Shown here piece after piece: positions 17,350 to 25,846 of a stretch of 64,000 bases of DNA. Origin of the DNA: Blastococcus sp. LR1. GTDB taxonomy: Bacteria; Actinomycetota; Actinomycetes; Mycobacteriales; Geodermatophilaceae. The stretch is from the NCBI RefSeq assembly GCF_020166105.1, contig NZ_JAIUJY010000003.1:434001-498000 (forward strand). Reading direction: 5' to 3'. A program made the position numbers and the translations under genes. The notes below the pieces were generated by a model. It searched no databases, was not told where the DNA came from, and saw only the letters and a list, made by a program, of their open reading frames with translations. How positions within the stretch are numbered: position 1 is the first letter of the stretch; each line of letters starts with the position of its first letter.

Positions 17350-17655
17350 TCAGGCGGTGGGGCGACCCTCGGCGATCCACTGCGTCATGCCCCCGTCGAG
17401 GTTGGCGACGTCGTAGCCCTGGCCTGCCAGGAACTTCGCGGCCTGGGAGCTGCGCCCGCCGCTACGGCAATCAGTGATGACTGGGCGGGCCCGGTCGAGC
17501 TCGAAGACGCGGGCGGGCAGCTGGCCCAGCGGGATGTGGGTGCTGCCGGCGATCCGGCCCTCGGCCAGTTCGGCGGCCTCCCGCACGTCGAGCAGAACCG
17601 CCTCGGTGCGGTCGGCGGCCTGAGCTGGAGTGAGCTGGGGAATCTGCTGGGTCAT
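17350..17655 (-). CDS. single-domain rhodanese
   Basis: This 101-residue rhodanese has the active-site loop DCRSGGRS with the catalytic Cys, preceded by AVLLDVREAAELAEGR and followed by the conserved NLDGGMTQW. It carries sulfane sulfur between low-molecular-weight persulfides and acceptors such as sulfite. It lies 21 bp after the CstR-like gene and 59 bp before the dioxygenase-like gene, in one operon. Confidence 0.93.
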   Translation of the reverse strand: MTQQIPQLTPAQAADRTEAVLLDVREAAELAEGRIAGSTHIPLGQLPARVFELDRARPVITDCRSGGRSSQAAKFLAGQGYDVANLDGGMTQWIAEGRPTA

Positions 17656-17676
17656 CGTGACTCCAAGAAAGATTGG

Positions 17677-17958
17677 TCAGGCGAGGGAGAGGAAGAGGCG
17701 CTCGAGCTCGCGCAGGTCGATCTCGCGGGTCTCGCTGTCCTCGTTGGTCGAGCAGAAGCGCATCCCGGTGGAGACGACGGCGAAGCCAGCCTTGTTCAGC
17801 GCCTTGGAGGCGGCGGCGAGCTGGGTGACGACGGCGGAGCAGTCCCGGCCGTCCTCGATCATGCGGACGATGCCGCCGATCTGGCCCTCGATGCGCTTAA
17901 GGCGCTTGACGACGTCGGCGAGTTCGCCCTGGGGGATGTCCACGGCACTACCGTACAT
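17677..17958 (-). CDS. CsoR/CstR-family regulator
   Basis: This 93-residue all-helical DNA-binding protein has the family core RLKRIEGQIGGIVRMIEDGR. Its two Cys, in RDCSAVV and MRFCSTNE, sit at the sensing positions, and the copper-ligand His of true CsoR is absent. With rhodanese and persulfide dioxygenase genes downstream, the persulfide sensor CstR is the better fit. ATG 17958 lies inside the ATACCC-GGGTAT operator, so the transcript may be leaderless; GTG 17943 is an alternative start. Confidence 0.9.
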   Translation of the reverse strand: MYGSAVDIPQGELADVVKRLKRIEGQIGGIVRMIEDGRDCSAVVTQLAAASKALNKAGFAVVSTGMRFCSTNEDSETREIDLRELERLFLSLA

Positions 17959-17972
17959 ACCCCGGGGGGTAT
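17957..17972. promoter_or_regulatory. CstR/CsoR-type operator
   Basis: ATACCCCGGGGGGTAT fits the family pattern ATACCC-N4-GGGTAT exactly and contains the central G/C tract these regulators recognise. It overlaps the start codon of the regulator's own gene, implying tight autorepression of the persulfide operon. Confidence 0.65.
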
Positions 17973-18142
17973 CGGCAACCGGCCTTGCGGCGGCTCAGCG
18001 CCTCCGCGATACGAACCTCGCCGTGGGCTGACCGGTGCGTGTCCATGGGTATGCCTGTGGGCGGAACCGCGAGCCCTCTTCAGGGCGAACAGGTAGCCGG
18101 GTCTCGAGAGGTTCCCTGTCGAGCCGGTGGATGTTTCGCGGC

Positions 18143-18179
18143 ACCGGTTTCGAGACCGGTCGTCGTTGGGGGGACCGGT
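18143..18179. repeat. three ACCGGT repeats upstream of ICMT-like gene
   Basis: ACCGGT occurs at 18143-18148, 18155-18160 and 18174-18179, with starts 12 and 19 bp apart. The cluster lies 55-91 bp upstream of the rightward gene at 18234 and could be a protein-binding region. The motif is GC-rich, so chance is possible. Confidence 0.3.
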
Positions 18180-18233
18180 TCGCCACGCGCCGACTCGTGA
18201 GGTGGGATGAGCGGCTGAGGGGAGGGGTCGACG

Positions 18234-18707
18234 ATGGACCAGCGTTCAAGGCATCAACCGTGCACGGCAGTCGCGGCGGTCAGCGCCCAAGCGATTCTGC
18301 TCACTGGGCTCGCGTGGCCCGTCCGCCCGCCTCCCCACCCACGGACCCTCCGGTGGATCGGTCGCGTCATGAGTGGGGCGGGACTCGTCATAGCAGGGGT
18401 GGCCGCGGCCGGCTTGGGACCGGCGCTCACTCCCTCTCCGCTGCCTTCAACGCAAGCGCAGCTTCGGCGCGATGGAATGTTCGGGCGAGTGCGGCATCCG
18501 ATCTACAGCGGCCTACTCCTCTTGGGCGCCGGTCGACTCCTGACCGCAGGCCGTCGTCGGGTTGCTCCGGCGGTCGCACTCACGCTGCTCCTGGCCGCCA
18601 AGGCACGATGGGAGGAGCGCCTCATGAGCACTCGCTTTCCGGATTACCCGTCATACGCCGCGACGACCCCCCGCTTCATCCCGGCCATGCGCCGGTCCCG
18701 CAAGTGA
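18234..18707 (+). CDS. isoprenylcysteine carboxyl methyltransferase-like membrane protein
   Basis: This 157-residue polytopic protein has about four transmembrane segments and the C-terminal ICMT/PEMT signature: GRVRHPIYSGLLLLGAG, then KARWEERLMSTRFPDYPSYA and FIP. In this family the RHPxY loop and the E-E-L-P-Y segment bind S-adenosylmethionine. Bacterial members methylate lipids or unknown acceptors. The N-terminus is short compared with 180-200-residue relatives. It diverges from the CstR-like gene 275 bp away. Confidence 0.82.
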   Translation: MDQRSRHQPCTAVAAVSAQAILLTGLAWPVRPPPHPRTLRWIGRVMSGAGLVIAGVAAAGLGPALTPSPLPSTQAQLRRDGMFGRVRHPIYSGLLLLGAGRLLTAGRRRVAPAVALTLLLAAKARWEERLMSTRFPDYPSYAATTPRFIPAMRRSRK

Positions 18708-19000
18708 CGCGGCGAGGCGGTCGTGCGCCGATGTGCTGCTACTCAGCTAGGCCATGTCCAAGCATGACCCTCTCAGGCCATCCAGGCCCCTCCGTGCGCC
18801 CGACTGGCGACCGGCAGGCCCCGCTGTGAGGGACGGGGTACGCATGCAGTCGTCTCTGAACTGAGCGGCCGACGGGTGGAGGCTCGTGCGTGCATCGCCC
18901 GGCGGAGCACGCACCACCCGGTCTGACAACTGAGGGGTGGGCACTGAGCCGGCGGGGTGTCGGCCCAGCCTCGTGACGACGAGAGGCGGCTGGCTGGGCC

Positions 19001-19189
19001 TCAGTGGTGATCGGCCGCCCGCTCCAGCCGCCAGCCCTCTCCACGGCACCCGTCCGGCAGCGGCGGGAAGCGGTGCCCCTTGACGTCGGTGGACTCGTAG
19101 GCATGGTCGCCGTGTCCCTCCGAACAGCGGTAAATCCCGCTGCGGGGAACCATCTGACCGGGGTGGAAAGTGTCCTCGTCAAGTGCCAT
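19001..19189 (-). CDS. small YjzC-like protein
   Basis: This 62-residue protein has the pattern FHPGQMVPRSGIYRCSEGHG, then HAYESTDVKGHRFPPLPDGC. This is the GQxVPxSGxY...FPP layout of small YjzC-like and metal-ribbon-like proteins; two Cys and several His could bind metal. The ATG at 19189 gives the normal family length, and the open frame before it is arbitrary. It stands alone, diverging from the ZIP-like gene. No function is known to me. Confidence 0.6.
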   Translation of the reverse strand: MALDEDTFHPGQMVPRSGIYRCSEGHGDHAYESTDVKGHRFPPLPDGCRGEGWRLERAADHH

Positions 19190-19437
19190 CCGCGACCGGT
19201 ACCCGGTAGCGGGCCCTGCACTCGGCGGGACGAACGGATCAGCCGCAGCACGCACAGTGCGCCGCCATGCATGCCGGCACGCTGATCAGAGGCCGTCCGT
19301 GCTGGAGCGGGAGTAGTCGGCGGTTGCCCGGGCATGAGTGGGGCGCCTGCCGGTGGACCCGTTGTCCGTGTGGCGCTCCACCGGGGGCGTGGGCGGCGAC
19401 GTCGGCCGCGCGACCTGCGACTCAGGACGGATGTGCT

Positions 19438-20289
19438 GTGGACGTCGAGCTGACCACCGGGCAGAGCGTGATCGGCGCCTTCCTGATCGCCCTGGCACTC
19501 GCCGCGCTGCACCTGGCAGCCCCGCGGATCCGCAAGCTCCCCCTCGTCCCGGAACGGGCCACCGGCTCCTTCGCCGGTGGGCTCGCCGTGGCCTACGTGT
19601 TCCTGCACCTCCTGCCCGAGATCGCCGAGGGCAACGAAGCCATCGGAGAGGCGCTGTCCGACGTCGTGCGGCCCACACCGCTGATGGACCTCGGCATCTT
19701 CCTCGTGGCGCTGTTCGGCTTCACCGTCTTCTACGGGCTGGAACGACTGGCCGATCGCCAGCACCGCGCAGCGCCCGTCCACGCCGTCTCACGGAGCAGC
19801 GGTGGCGCCGGCTCGCCGGAGGGCGGCACGGCGACGAAGGACGACCGCGATCCGGGGACGGAGCCCAGCCGCGGCGTGTACCTGCTCCACCTCTCCTCGT
19901 TCATGGTCTACAACGCCCTGATCACGTACACGATGGCGCTCCGGCTCCGCACCGGAATCGCCTTTGCAGTCCTGTTCACCATCGCCATGGGCCTGCACTT
20001 CGTGCTCACCGACCGCGGCCTGGAGGAGCACTACCCGACCCGGTTCACCGCCCGCGGACGCCTGGCACTGGCCGCTGCCCTCCTGGGCGGCTGGGCCGTC
20101 GCGGCACTGTTCGCGCCGTCCAGCACCCTCGTCGTCGCGCTGCTCACCGCTCTGCTGGGCGGCTCCATCCTGCTCAACGTCTTCAAGGAAGAGCTGCCCT
20201 CGACCCGCAGGTCCAGCTTCGGCTGGTTCCTCACCGGCCTCACCCTCTACGCGGCGCTGCTCACTTTCGTGACCGCACTGAGCGAGTGA
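19438..20289 (+). CDS. ZIP-like polytopic membrane protein
   Basis: This 283-residue protein has seven or eight transmembrane helices. Helix signatures include AYVFLHLLPEIAEGNEAIGE, MDLGIFLVALFGFTVFYGLE, and, after a charged variable loop (about residues 110-140), LHLSSFMVYNALITYTMALR. The HLLPE motif and the layout with a central polar loop resemble ZIP metal transporters, but the second His motif of helix V is missing. The transport role is therefore unproven. The GTG start follows GGACGG by seven bases. Confidence 0.75.
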   Translation: MDVELTTGQSVIGAFLIALALAALHLAAPRIRKLPLVPERATGSFAGGLAVAYVFLHLLPEIAEGNEAIGEALSDVVRPTPLMDLGIFLVALFGFTVFYGLERLADRQHRAAPVHAVSRSSGGAGSPEGGTATKDDRDPGTEPSRGVYLLHLSSFMVYNALITYTMALRLRTGIAFAVLFTIAMGLHFVLTDRGLEEHYPTRFTARGRLALAAALLGGWAVAALFAPSSTLVVALLTALLGGSILLNVFKEELPSTRRSSFGWFLTGLTLYAALLTFVTALSE

Positions 20290-20344
20290 CCCGTCACGGC
20301 CCCTCGGAAGCCGGGCGCCAGCGACGGCCACCGCCCGATGAGGT

Positions 20345-20500
20345 GGCCGAACCCGTGCGGAAACGTTGTTCCGCCGGATCGGCCAACCCCTGGGCGCTAC
20401 GAAGACCAACCCGGTCTTCCTGCAGTCGCTGAGACCTCGTCTCGATGCTCTGCCACGACGGTGCAGGCGCCCTCGGCTGCCGCGCGGGAGCTCCGGGGTA
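20345..20500 (-). pseudogene. tyrosine integrase remnant
   Basis: On the minus strand a short frame reads TGLVFVAPRGWPIRRNNVSARV (20350-20415). It matches the conserved segment GLVFTxPRGGPLRRNNFxxRV in the catalytic domain of actinobacterial phage-type tyrosine integrases. Nothing upstream or downstream keeps the rest of the domain, and the active-site RHxxR and Tyr are not seen. It sits at the left edge of the conjugative element, so it may be what is left of that element's, or a predecessor's, integrase. Confidence 0.4.
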
Positions 20501-20566
20501 ATGGTCCGGCCGTCCTCCGGGCCTTCCCAGCCCTGTGCCAGGAGGCTTGCGCAGCCCGCTGTAAGC

Positions 20567-20583
20567 CTGGAGACGTTCTCCAG
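20567..20583. promoter_or_regulatory. CTGGAGA inverted-repeat operator
   Basis: CTGGAGACGTTCTCCAG has perfect 7-bp arms and a 3-bp centre. The half-site is the same as in the 11-bp direct repeats upstream of the Tad, type IV secretion and relaxase units. It lies 195 bp before the XRE gene, so it may serve autoregulation. Confidence 0.5.
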
Positions 20584-20777
20584 TGAATGGAAAGCCGTCA
20601 GGGGACCGGACCCCCTCCGCCGCCACGGTTGCTCAAAGGTCAGCCCTGGCGCTCGAACGCTCGTCGGCCGCGTACCCCGCGCCGGACGATGAGGTGTCGT
20701 GCGACCGAGGCGGACGGTGAGCGCTAGGGTCCTACGCCACGAACGGGTGTCCACCGAACGAGTGATGGGGGGCTGCC

Positions 20778-21230
20778 GTGGCGCGGCCGCTGCTTCGAGG
20801 CGATCGCCTGCAGGCCGCCCGGGAGTCCGCGGGATTGAGCCGGGACGACCTCGCCGAACGCCTCGAGCTGTCGAGCCCCGCAAGAGTCCGCGTGTGGGAG
20901 CTAGGCCTGGAGCGTCCGCGGCCCCGCTTCGTGCCCCGACTGGCCGCCGCGGTGGGAATCGATCCGCTGCACCTGCTCGACGTCGATCCCGACGATCCAC
21001 CGCTGGCGGCGCTCCGGCTGGCGGCCGGCCTGGCGACGAACGAGATGGGCGCACCGGGGGTGTCCGTCATGACGTACGTGCGACTGGAGGACGGCAGGCC
21101 CGGTACCGAGCCGACGGCGGACGCCGTCCATGCCGTGGCCGGATTGCTGGGTGTGGACGAGTCCCGCGTCCAGGCCGCGATCCGTCGCGCGCGCCGTGAC
21201 CACGCGCCCTTGGCGTCAACTGGAGGTTGA
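20778..21230 (+). CDS. XRE-family helix-turn-helix regulator of the element
   Basis: This 150-residue DNA-binding protein has an N-terminal Cro/CI-type fold: GDRLQAARESAGLSRDDLAE and then RVWELGLERPRPRFVPRLAAAV (residues 8-60). A second, weaker repeat of the same layout follows (residues 78-140), so it may contact two sites. The GTG 20778 follows a GGGGGG run. It immediately precedes the element's first operon, and its 3' end overlaps the first CTGGAGG repeat. I infer that it is the regulator of those repeats. Confidence 0.8.
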   Translation: MARPLLRGDRLQAARESAGLSRDDLAERLELSSPARVRVWELGLERPRPRFVPRLAAAVGIDPLHLLDVDPDDPPLAALRLAAGLATNEMGAPGVSVMTYVRLEDGRPGTEPTADAVHAVAGLLGVDESRVQAAIRRARRDHAPLASTGG

Positions 21231-21252
21231 CCGGAGGATTACTGGAGATCTG
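21220..21252. promoter_or_regulatory. three 11-bp direct repeats before the Tad operon
   Basis: CTGGAGGTTGA, CCGGAGGATTA and CTGGAGATCTG follow one another without gaps at 21220, 21231 and 21242. The 11-bp period puts each unit on the same face of the helix. The first overlaps the XRE stop codon, and the array ends 61 bp before the lipoprotein start. Confidence 0.6.
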
Positions 21253-21313
21253 GGGCTTTCCCTTCTGACGGTCTTTGGTGGTAATTTCCCGCAACCTCGT
21301 CCGGGAGGCGCCC

Positions 21314-22015
21314 GTGATCCGCAGGTCAGAGTCGCGTTGTGCGATGGCGGCTGGCCTCGGCGCGGTCCTGGAGACTGGACCGGCGAGCTCGCCGGCCGCG
21401 CTGCACGGCACCGCTTCGCGGGCGGTCGATGGGGTACGGGGCCGCATCGTCGCTCTCGCGTCGGTGCTGGCACTCGCCGCATGCGGAACGGACGGGGAAG
21501 CCACGGAGCAGACCTCGCCCCAGGCATCGGCCTCCGAGACCAGTGCGGCGTCCACCAGCTCGGGCCCGTCGATGAACCCTGACGAGGCGGCGGCCGCCGA
21601 CGCGGCGATGGCCGTCTACCGGGATGTGACTCGGCTGGTCCAGGATGCGCGCCGCGACCCGACGCAGGACTGGCTGCCGGCCTACGCGCAGCTGACCGCA
21701 GACCCCTATCGGTCCGCCGAGCTGCTCGAGATCTCGGCTCTCCGGGATCGCGGTATCGCCCACACCGGCGAGGTGATCCACACGCCCGACGTCTTCGCTG
21801 TCGACCTTGCTGGTGGCACAGACGGAACCCTCCGCACAGTCACGATCCAGGACTGCGTCGACACCCGAGACTTCCCGGCCACGGTCAAGGCCACTGGTGA
21901 CGTCGTGAGCGTCGATCGACCGCCGCACGTCGCCGTTGCCACGGTTGTCTTCTACCCGCCACCCGAGGACCGCTGGTTGGTCGCCACCGTCGACGTGCAG
22001 GACGAGACGTGCTGA
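21314..22015 (+). CDS. putative lipoprotein, first gene of Tad operon
   Basis: This 233-residue protein has a lipobox ALASVLALAAC (Cys at about residue 59), then a Ser/Thr/Ala/Gln-rich linker and a folded domain with an NTF2/VirB8-like look (DAAMAVYRDVTRLVQDARRD, then TVTIQDCVDTRDF). The GTG 21314 follows GGGAGG with five bases spacing, but it leaves about 40 residues before the hydrophobic segment, unusually long for a lipoprotein signal. ATG 21344 is an alternative. It overlaps the next gene by seven bases. Function is unknown; an extracellular, membrane-anchored role at the pilus is likely. Confidence 0.78.
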   Translation: MIRRSESRCAMAAGLGAVLETGPASSPAALHGTASRAVDGVRGRIVALASVLALAACGTDGEATEQTSPQASASETSAASTSSGPSMNPDEAAAADAAMAVYRDVTRLVQDARRDPTQDWLPAYAQLTADPYRSAELLEISALRDRGIAHTGEVIHTPDVFAVDLAGGTDGTLRTVTIQDCVDTRDFPATVKATGDVVSVDRPPHVAVATVVFYPPPEDRWLVATVDVQDETC

Positions 22016-22950
22016 CCCATTCCTGGGCGCGTGCGGCCGCCGGCGTCCTGGCGACCGTCCTCCTCCAGGTCCCGGCCGCGGTCGCCACCGCCGCGCCCCA
22101 GGAGATCTGCCTGCCCTCCGGCTTCTGCTACATCGAGGACATCCGGCCGGCCGTGCCCAGTTCGCCCTCCACCGTCCCCGCCCGGGCTGCGGCGCCGGCA
22201 CCGTCCGAGTGCACCTCGTCGAACGGTGCTGCGGTGCCCTGCTACCAGGACAACCTTGGCTGGTATGAGTCATCCAGCGGCTGCTACCTCAAGCTGATGG
22301 ACCCCCAACCCCCTCCCGGCTCGCCGCTGTGGGAAGGGCATACGCCAGGGGACGGCGGTGCCCTCTACATCGCCAACTGCGGTGCGGCGGACGGCGGCTC
22401 GCTCGGTTCCACGGCCACCGGGATCGCCTGGCGTCGCGGGCCACCGGCCGCAGTCATCGACCCCGAGGTCCTCGCACAGCGCGCCATCGCCGCCATGCAA
22501 CTGCAGCCGCCGCTACTGCGCACCGCACCCCCGCAGGCGTCGGCCAGCGGACTGGTCGGCCTCCCGATGTGGATGTGGACCGATCGCGCGGAGAACGTCT
22601 CCGGACCCATCACGCGCTCCGCTACCGAAGGGCCGGTCGCCGTCGAAGCGACCGGCGTGGTCTCCCGCATCGCCTGGGACATGGGCGACGGGACCACCGT
22701 CACCTGCGGCCTCGGAACGCCTCACTCCCCGGGTGCCGACGGCCCCTCCCCGGACTGCGGCCACACCTATGACCGCGCATCGGCCAACCACGTGCCCGGC
22801 GGCGGACCGTGGCCGATCACCGCTACGACCACGTGGACGGTCACCTGGTCCGGTGGAGGTCGCACCGGCACCGAAACGGTGCAGCTGTCCTCGACCGGCG
22901 AGCTCTTCGTCGGCGAGCTCCACGTGCTCAACCAGGCCGAGGAGCGCTGA
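22009..22950 (+). CDS. exported PKD-like protein
   Basis: This 313-residue protein has a clear signal peptide (AAAGVLATVLLQVPAAVATA, cleavage near residue 29). The N-terminal half has several Cys pairs (EICLPSGFCYIED, ECTSSNG, CYQDN, CYLK). A C-terminal beta-domain reads AWDMGDGTTVTCG, then CGHTYDR and ITATTTWTVTWSG, a PKD-like pattern. It probably forms a disulfide-bonded surface component of the pilus machine. Start GTG 22009 overlaps the lipoprotein gene and its stop shares a base with the SAF gene (TGATG). Confidence 0.8.
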   Translation: MLTHSWARAAAGVLATVLLQVPAAVATAAPQEICLPSGFCYIEDIRPAVPSSPSTVPARAAAPAPSECTSSNGAAVPCYQDNLGWYESSSGCYLKLMDPQPPPGSPLWEGHTPGDGGALYIANCGAADGGSLGSTATGIAWRRGPPAAVIDPEVLAQRAIAAMQLQPPLLRTAPPQASASGLVGLPMWMWTDRAENVSGPITRSATEGPVAVEATGVVSRIAWDMGDGTTVTCGLGTPHSPGADGPSPDCGHTYDRASANHVPGGGPWPITATTTWTVTWSGGGRTGTETVQLSSTGELFVGELHVLNQAEER

Positions 22951-23636
22951 TGGCCAGGATGCGGACAGCCCCCACCGACGACGTCGTCGAGGGCAACGGC
23001 TGGGTGCCCCCACCACTGCCCCAGGCTCCGGTGCTCCCGCCACCACGACGCCGCCGGCGCCCCGCCCTGCTGGCCCTGGCGGTCGCCATGGTCGTGCTCG
23101 GTGCACTCGGTGCCGCCTACCTCGCCACCTCGCTCGGCCAGACGACGTCGGTGATCGCCGTCGCTCAGCCGGTCGCCTGGGGGCAGACGATCACCGCTGC
23201 CGATCTCGTGGAGGCACGCATCGCCGCCGACCCGGCCCTGTCCCCGGTCCCGTACACCGACCGCGAGCGGGTCATCGGCCGAACAGCAACAGCAGACCTC
23301 CTACCCGGAACACTCCTCACCCGCGACGCGACCACCGATCAGCGGCTTCCTCCGCCCGGTCAACAACTCGTCGGCATCGGACTGCCGGCCGTGCAGCTTC
23401 CGGGCACGCCGCTGCGACCGGGGGACGACGTGCTGCTGGTGCCTCTGCCGACCGAAGGTCAGGCGGCACCCACCGCTTCTTCGGTCACCGTGGCGGCCAC
23501 CGTCGTCCGCGCAGGGGAGCCGGGCACGGACGGGCGGCGTGTCGTCGACGTCCTCGTCGACGAAGCCGACGGCCCAGACGTGGCAGCCCGCGCAGCCGCC
23601 GGGCTGGTCGCTCTCGTCGTGGTCGCAGGGGAGTAG
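22950..23636 (+). CDS. SAF-domain protein, CpaB/RcpC-like
   Basis: This 228-residue protein has a short Pro/Arg-rich cytoplasmic start, one transmembrane helix (LLALAVAMVVLGALGAAYLA, about residues 36-55), then a SAF domain (AQPVAWGQTITAADL and GRTATADLLPGTLLTRD). CpaB/RcpC proteins with this domain assemble Tad pili or the outer sheath; in Gram-positives it would act on the outer face of the membrane. The position between the exported protein and the CpaE-like ATPase is the usual Tad order. Confidence 0.83.
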   Translation: MARMRTAPTDDVVEGNGWVPPPLPQAPVLPPPRRRRRPALLALAVAMVVLGALGAAYLATSLGQTTSVIAVAQPVAWGQTITAADLVEARIAADPALSPVPYTDRERVIGRTATADLLPGTLLTRDATTDQRLPPPGQQLVGIGLPAVQLPGTPLRPGDDVLLVPLPTEGQAAPTASSVTVAATVVRAGEPGTDGRRVVDVLVDEADGPDVAARAAAGLVALVVVAGE

Positions 23637-23646
23637 GCGACCCACC

Positions 23647-24456
23647 GTGCTGATCGCGATGACCTCGGCCAAGGGAGCCCCCGGCGTGACCACCGCCGCG
23701 CTCGCCCTCGCCCTGTCCTGGCCCCGCCGCACGGTGCTCGCCGAGCTCGATCCGGCCGGCGGCGACGTCCTGGCCGGCTACGGCCGCGGCGAAGTCTCCG
23801 CAGGCGGGCTGGCCGAGCTGGAGCTGGCGGCGCGGCGTGGCGGACCGGCACGGCACCTGGAGGCGCACCTGCTGCAACTGGACGCCGGCGCGCGGGTGCG
23901 GCTGCTGCCCGGTCTGACCGACCCCATCGGCGCGCGGCACGTGGACTGGCACCGCCTGGCCGGGGCGCTCGCCGCGATCGACGGCGGCACGACGGACGCG
24001 CTGGCCGACTGCGGCCGGCTCGGCGCCGAGCACTTCCCCCGGGACGCCGTCCGGCGGGCGGCCGCCGTGATCGTCGTGTCCCGGTCGTCGCTGCGCGCCG
24101 TGCGCGCCGCGACCCACGCGGTCGCCGCGTTGAAGGCCGAGTCAGCATCGGGGGCGGGTGTCTGTGCGCTCGCCGCGGTCGTCGTCGCAGCAGGGGAGCC
24201 CTACGGCGAGCGCGAGATCGGCGACGCTCTCGGCATCCCGGTCCTCGGCGCGCTGCCCCGCGACGACAAGGCAGCGTCGGTGCTCAGCGACGGCGTACCG
24301 GCCGGTCGCTCCTTCCACCAATCGGCGCTGCTGAGAGGGGCGCGGGAGGTCGCCGCCCGCGTCGCAGAGTTCGCCGCCCGGCACGAGGCCATACTCAGCC
24401 CGCCGGCCCAGGTCCCCGCACCGGTGCACCCGATCGGACACGAGCATGTCCGCTGA
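23647..24456 (+). CDS. CpaE/TadZ-like MinD-type ATPase
   Basis: This 269-residue P-loop protein has the deviant Walker A KGAPGVTTAALALAL near residue 9 and ELDPAGGDVLAGYG for the switch region, the layout of MinD/ParA proteins. CpaE/TadZ members place the pilus machine at the membrane. The C-terminal part (AAVVVAAGEPYGEREIGDAL, ALPRDDKAA) is typical of the actinobacterial septum-site-like group. The GTG 23647 start is chosen because it precedes the first strand; ATG 23659 is possible. It overlaps TadA by 11 bases. Confidence 0.85.
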   Translation: MLIAMTSAKGAPGVTTAALALALSWPRRTVLAELDPAGGDVLAGYGRGEVSAGGLAELELAARRGGPARHLEAHLLQLDAGARVRLLPGLTDPIGARHVDWHRLAGALAAIDGGTTDALADCGRLGAEHFPRDAVRRAAAVIVVSRSSLRAVRAATHAVAALKAESASGAGVCALAAVVVAAGEPYGEREIGDALGIPVLGALPRDDKAASVLSDGVPAGRSFHQSALLRGAREVAARVAEFAARHEAILSPPAQVPAPVHPIGHEHVR

Positions 24457-25846
24457 GCAGCTCGACCTGGGGCGGTCCCTGCCCGCCGTCAGGCCGCAGG
24501 TCGACTGGCCGTTGGTGCGCCGACTGCACGAGACGACGGCGACCGCGCTCGCCGAGGAGCTCAAGCGACGTCCTTCCCTGGGTTCGGCCGCGGAGCAGGA
24601 GCTGGCTCGCACGCTCATCCAGGACGGCATGGACGCGCTGGTCCGAGAGCGCATGCGCGCGGGGCAGGCGGTGCCGTCCCCGGACGAGGAGCTGGCGATC
24701 GCCGAGGCCGTGTTCGCCGCCCAGTTCGGGCTGGGCCGGCTGCAGCCCTACGTCGACGATGCGCAGGTCGAGAACATCGAGGCGCACGGCTTCGACAACG
24801 TGTGGATCGGCTACGCCGACGGCCGCGACGTCCGCGTCGACGCGATCGCCGACTCCGACGAGGACCTGGTCCGGCAGCTGCAGCACATCGCCGCCCGGCT
24901 GGGCCGCGCCGAGCGCACGCTGACCACGGCCAGCCCGCTGCTGACCATGCGCCTCCCTGACGGCTCCCGGCTGGCCGCGGTGATCGAGACCGTGCCCCGC
25001 CCGCAGCTTGTGATCCGGCGGCACCGGATCCGCGACGTCGACCTCGACGACATGGTGGGGCTGCGCGCGATCGACCAGCCGCTGGCCGAGTTCCTGCGCG
25101 CTGCGGTGCGGGCCCGGAAGAACATCGTGGTCACCGGCGGACAGGGCGCCGGCAAGACCCTGCTGCTGCGGGCGCTGGCCAACGAACTCCCGATCGAGGA
25201 GAACCTGGCCACGATCGAGAAGCACTTCGAACTGCTGCTGCACGAGCTGCCCGACCGCCACCCTCGGGTGGTGCCGTTCGAGGCGCGCGAGGGCACCGGC
25301 GAGCGCGGCCCGGACGGACGTCGCCTCGGGGAGGTGACCCTGACCGAACTCGTCGAGCACGCCCTGGTGATGAACGTCAGCCGGGTGTGGCTGGGCGAGG
25401 TCCGCGGCGAGGAGGCCTGGCCGCTGATCGAGGTCATGGAGGCCGGCGAGGGTGGTTCGGCCTGCACCCTGCACGCCCGGTCGGCCCACCACGCCTTCGA
25501 ACGACTGGCCAACCTGTGCATGCGCGGCCGGGGCTCGGTCACCCCCGAGCACGCCTACCGGTCCTGCGCCTCGGCGATCGACCTCATCGTGCACATCACC
25601 ACGGTTGACGAGCGGTGGATCGGCGGGCAGCGGCACCGCTTCGTCAGCCAGGTCGTGGAGTGCAACGGCATGGGGGAGGGCGGGCGACCGGCGGTCACGG
25701 AGGTCTTCGCCGCCGGGCCGGATGGGCGGGCGACGCCCGCGCACGATCCGGTCGACCTGGCCGACTACGTGCGGGTCGGCTTCGATCCCGGCTGGCTCCG
25801 CCCCGGCCAGGAGCACTGGGCAAGCGCCACCGGGGGACGGCGGTGA
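24446..25846 (+). CDS. tadA: TadA/VirB11-family secretion ATPase
   Basis: This 466-residue hexameric ATPase powers pilus assembly or retraction. Its N-terminal domain (residues 1-200) is followed by Walker A GGQGAGKT near residue 231, an Asp-box region, and the Walker B/His-box area VWLGEVRGEEAWPLIEVMEA with GGSACTLHARS. The order matches CpaF/TadA rather than conjugative VirB11. It overlaps the CpaE-like gene and the TadB-like gene (GTGA), so its start and end are firm. It is the only type II/IV secretion ATPase in the pilus operon. Confidence 0.93.
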   Translation: MSAEQLDLGRSLPAVRPQVDWPLVRRLHETTATALAEELKRRPSLGSAAEQELARTLIQDGMDALVRERMRAGQAVPSPDEELAIAEAVFAAQFGLGRLQPYVDDAQVENIEAHGFDNVWIGYADGRDVRVDAIADSDEDLVRQLQHIAARLGRAERTLTTASPLLTMRLPDGSRLAAVIETVPRPQLVIRRHRIRDVDLDDMVGLRAIDQPLAEFLRAAVRARKNIVVTGGQGAGKTLLLRALANELPIEENLATIEKHFELLLHELPDRHPRVVPFEAREGTGERGPDGRRLGEVTLTELVEHALVMNVSRVWLGEVRGEEAWPLIEVMEAGEGGSACTLHARSAHHAFERLANLCMRGRGSVTPEHAYRSCASAIDLIVHITTVDERWIGGQRHRFVSQVVECNGMGEGGRPAVTEVFAAGPDGRATPAHDPVDLADYVRVGFDPGWLRPGQEHWASATGGRR

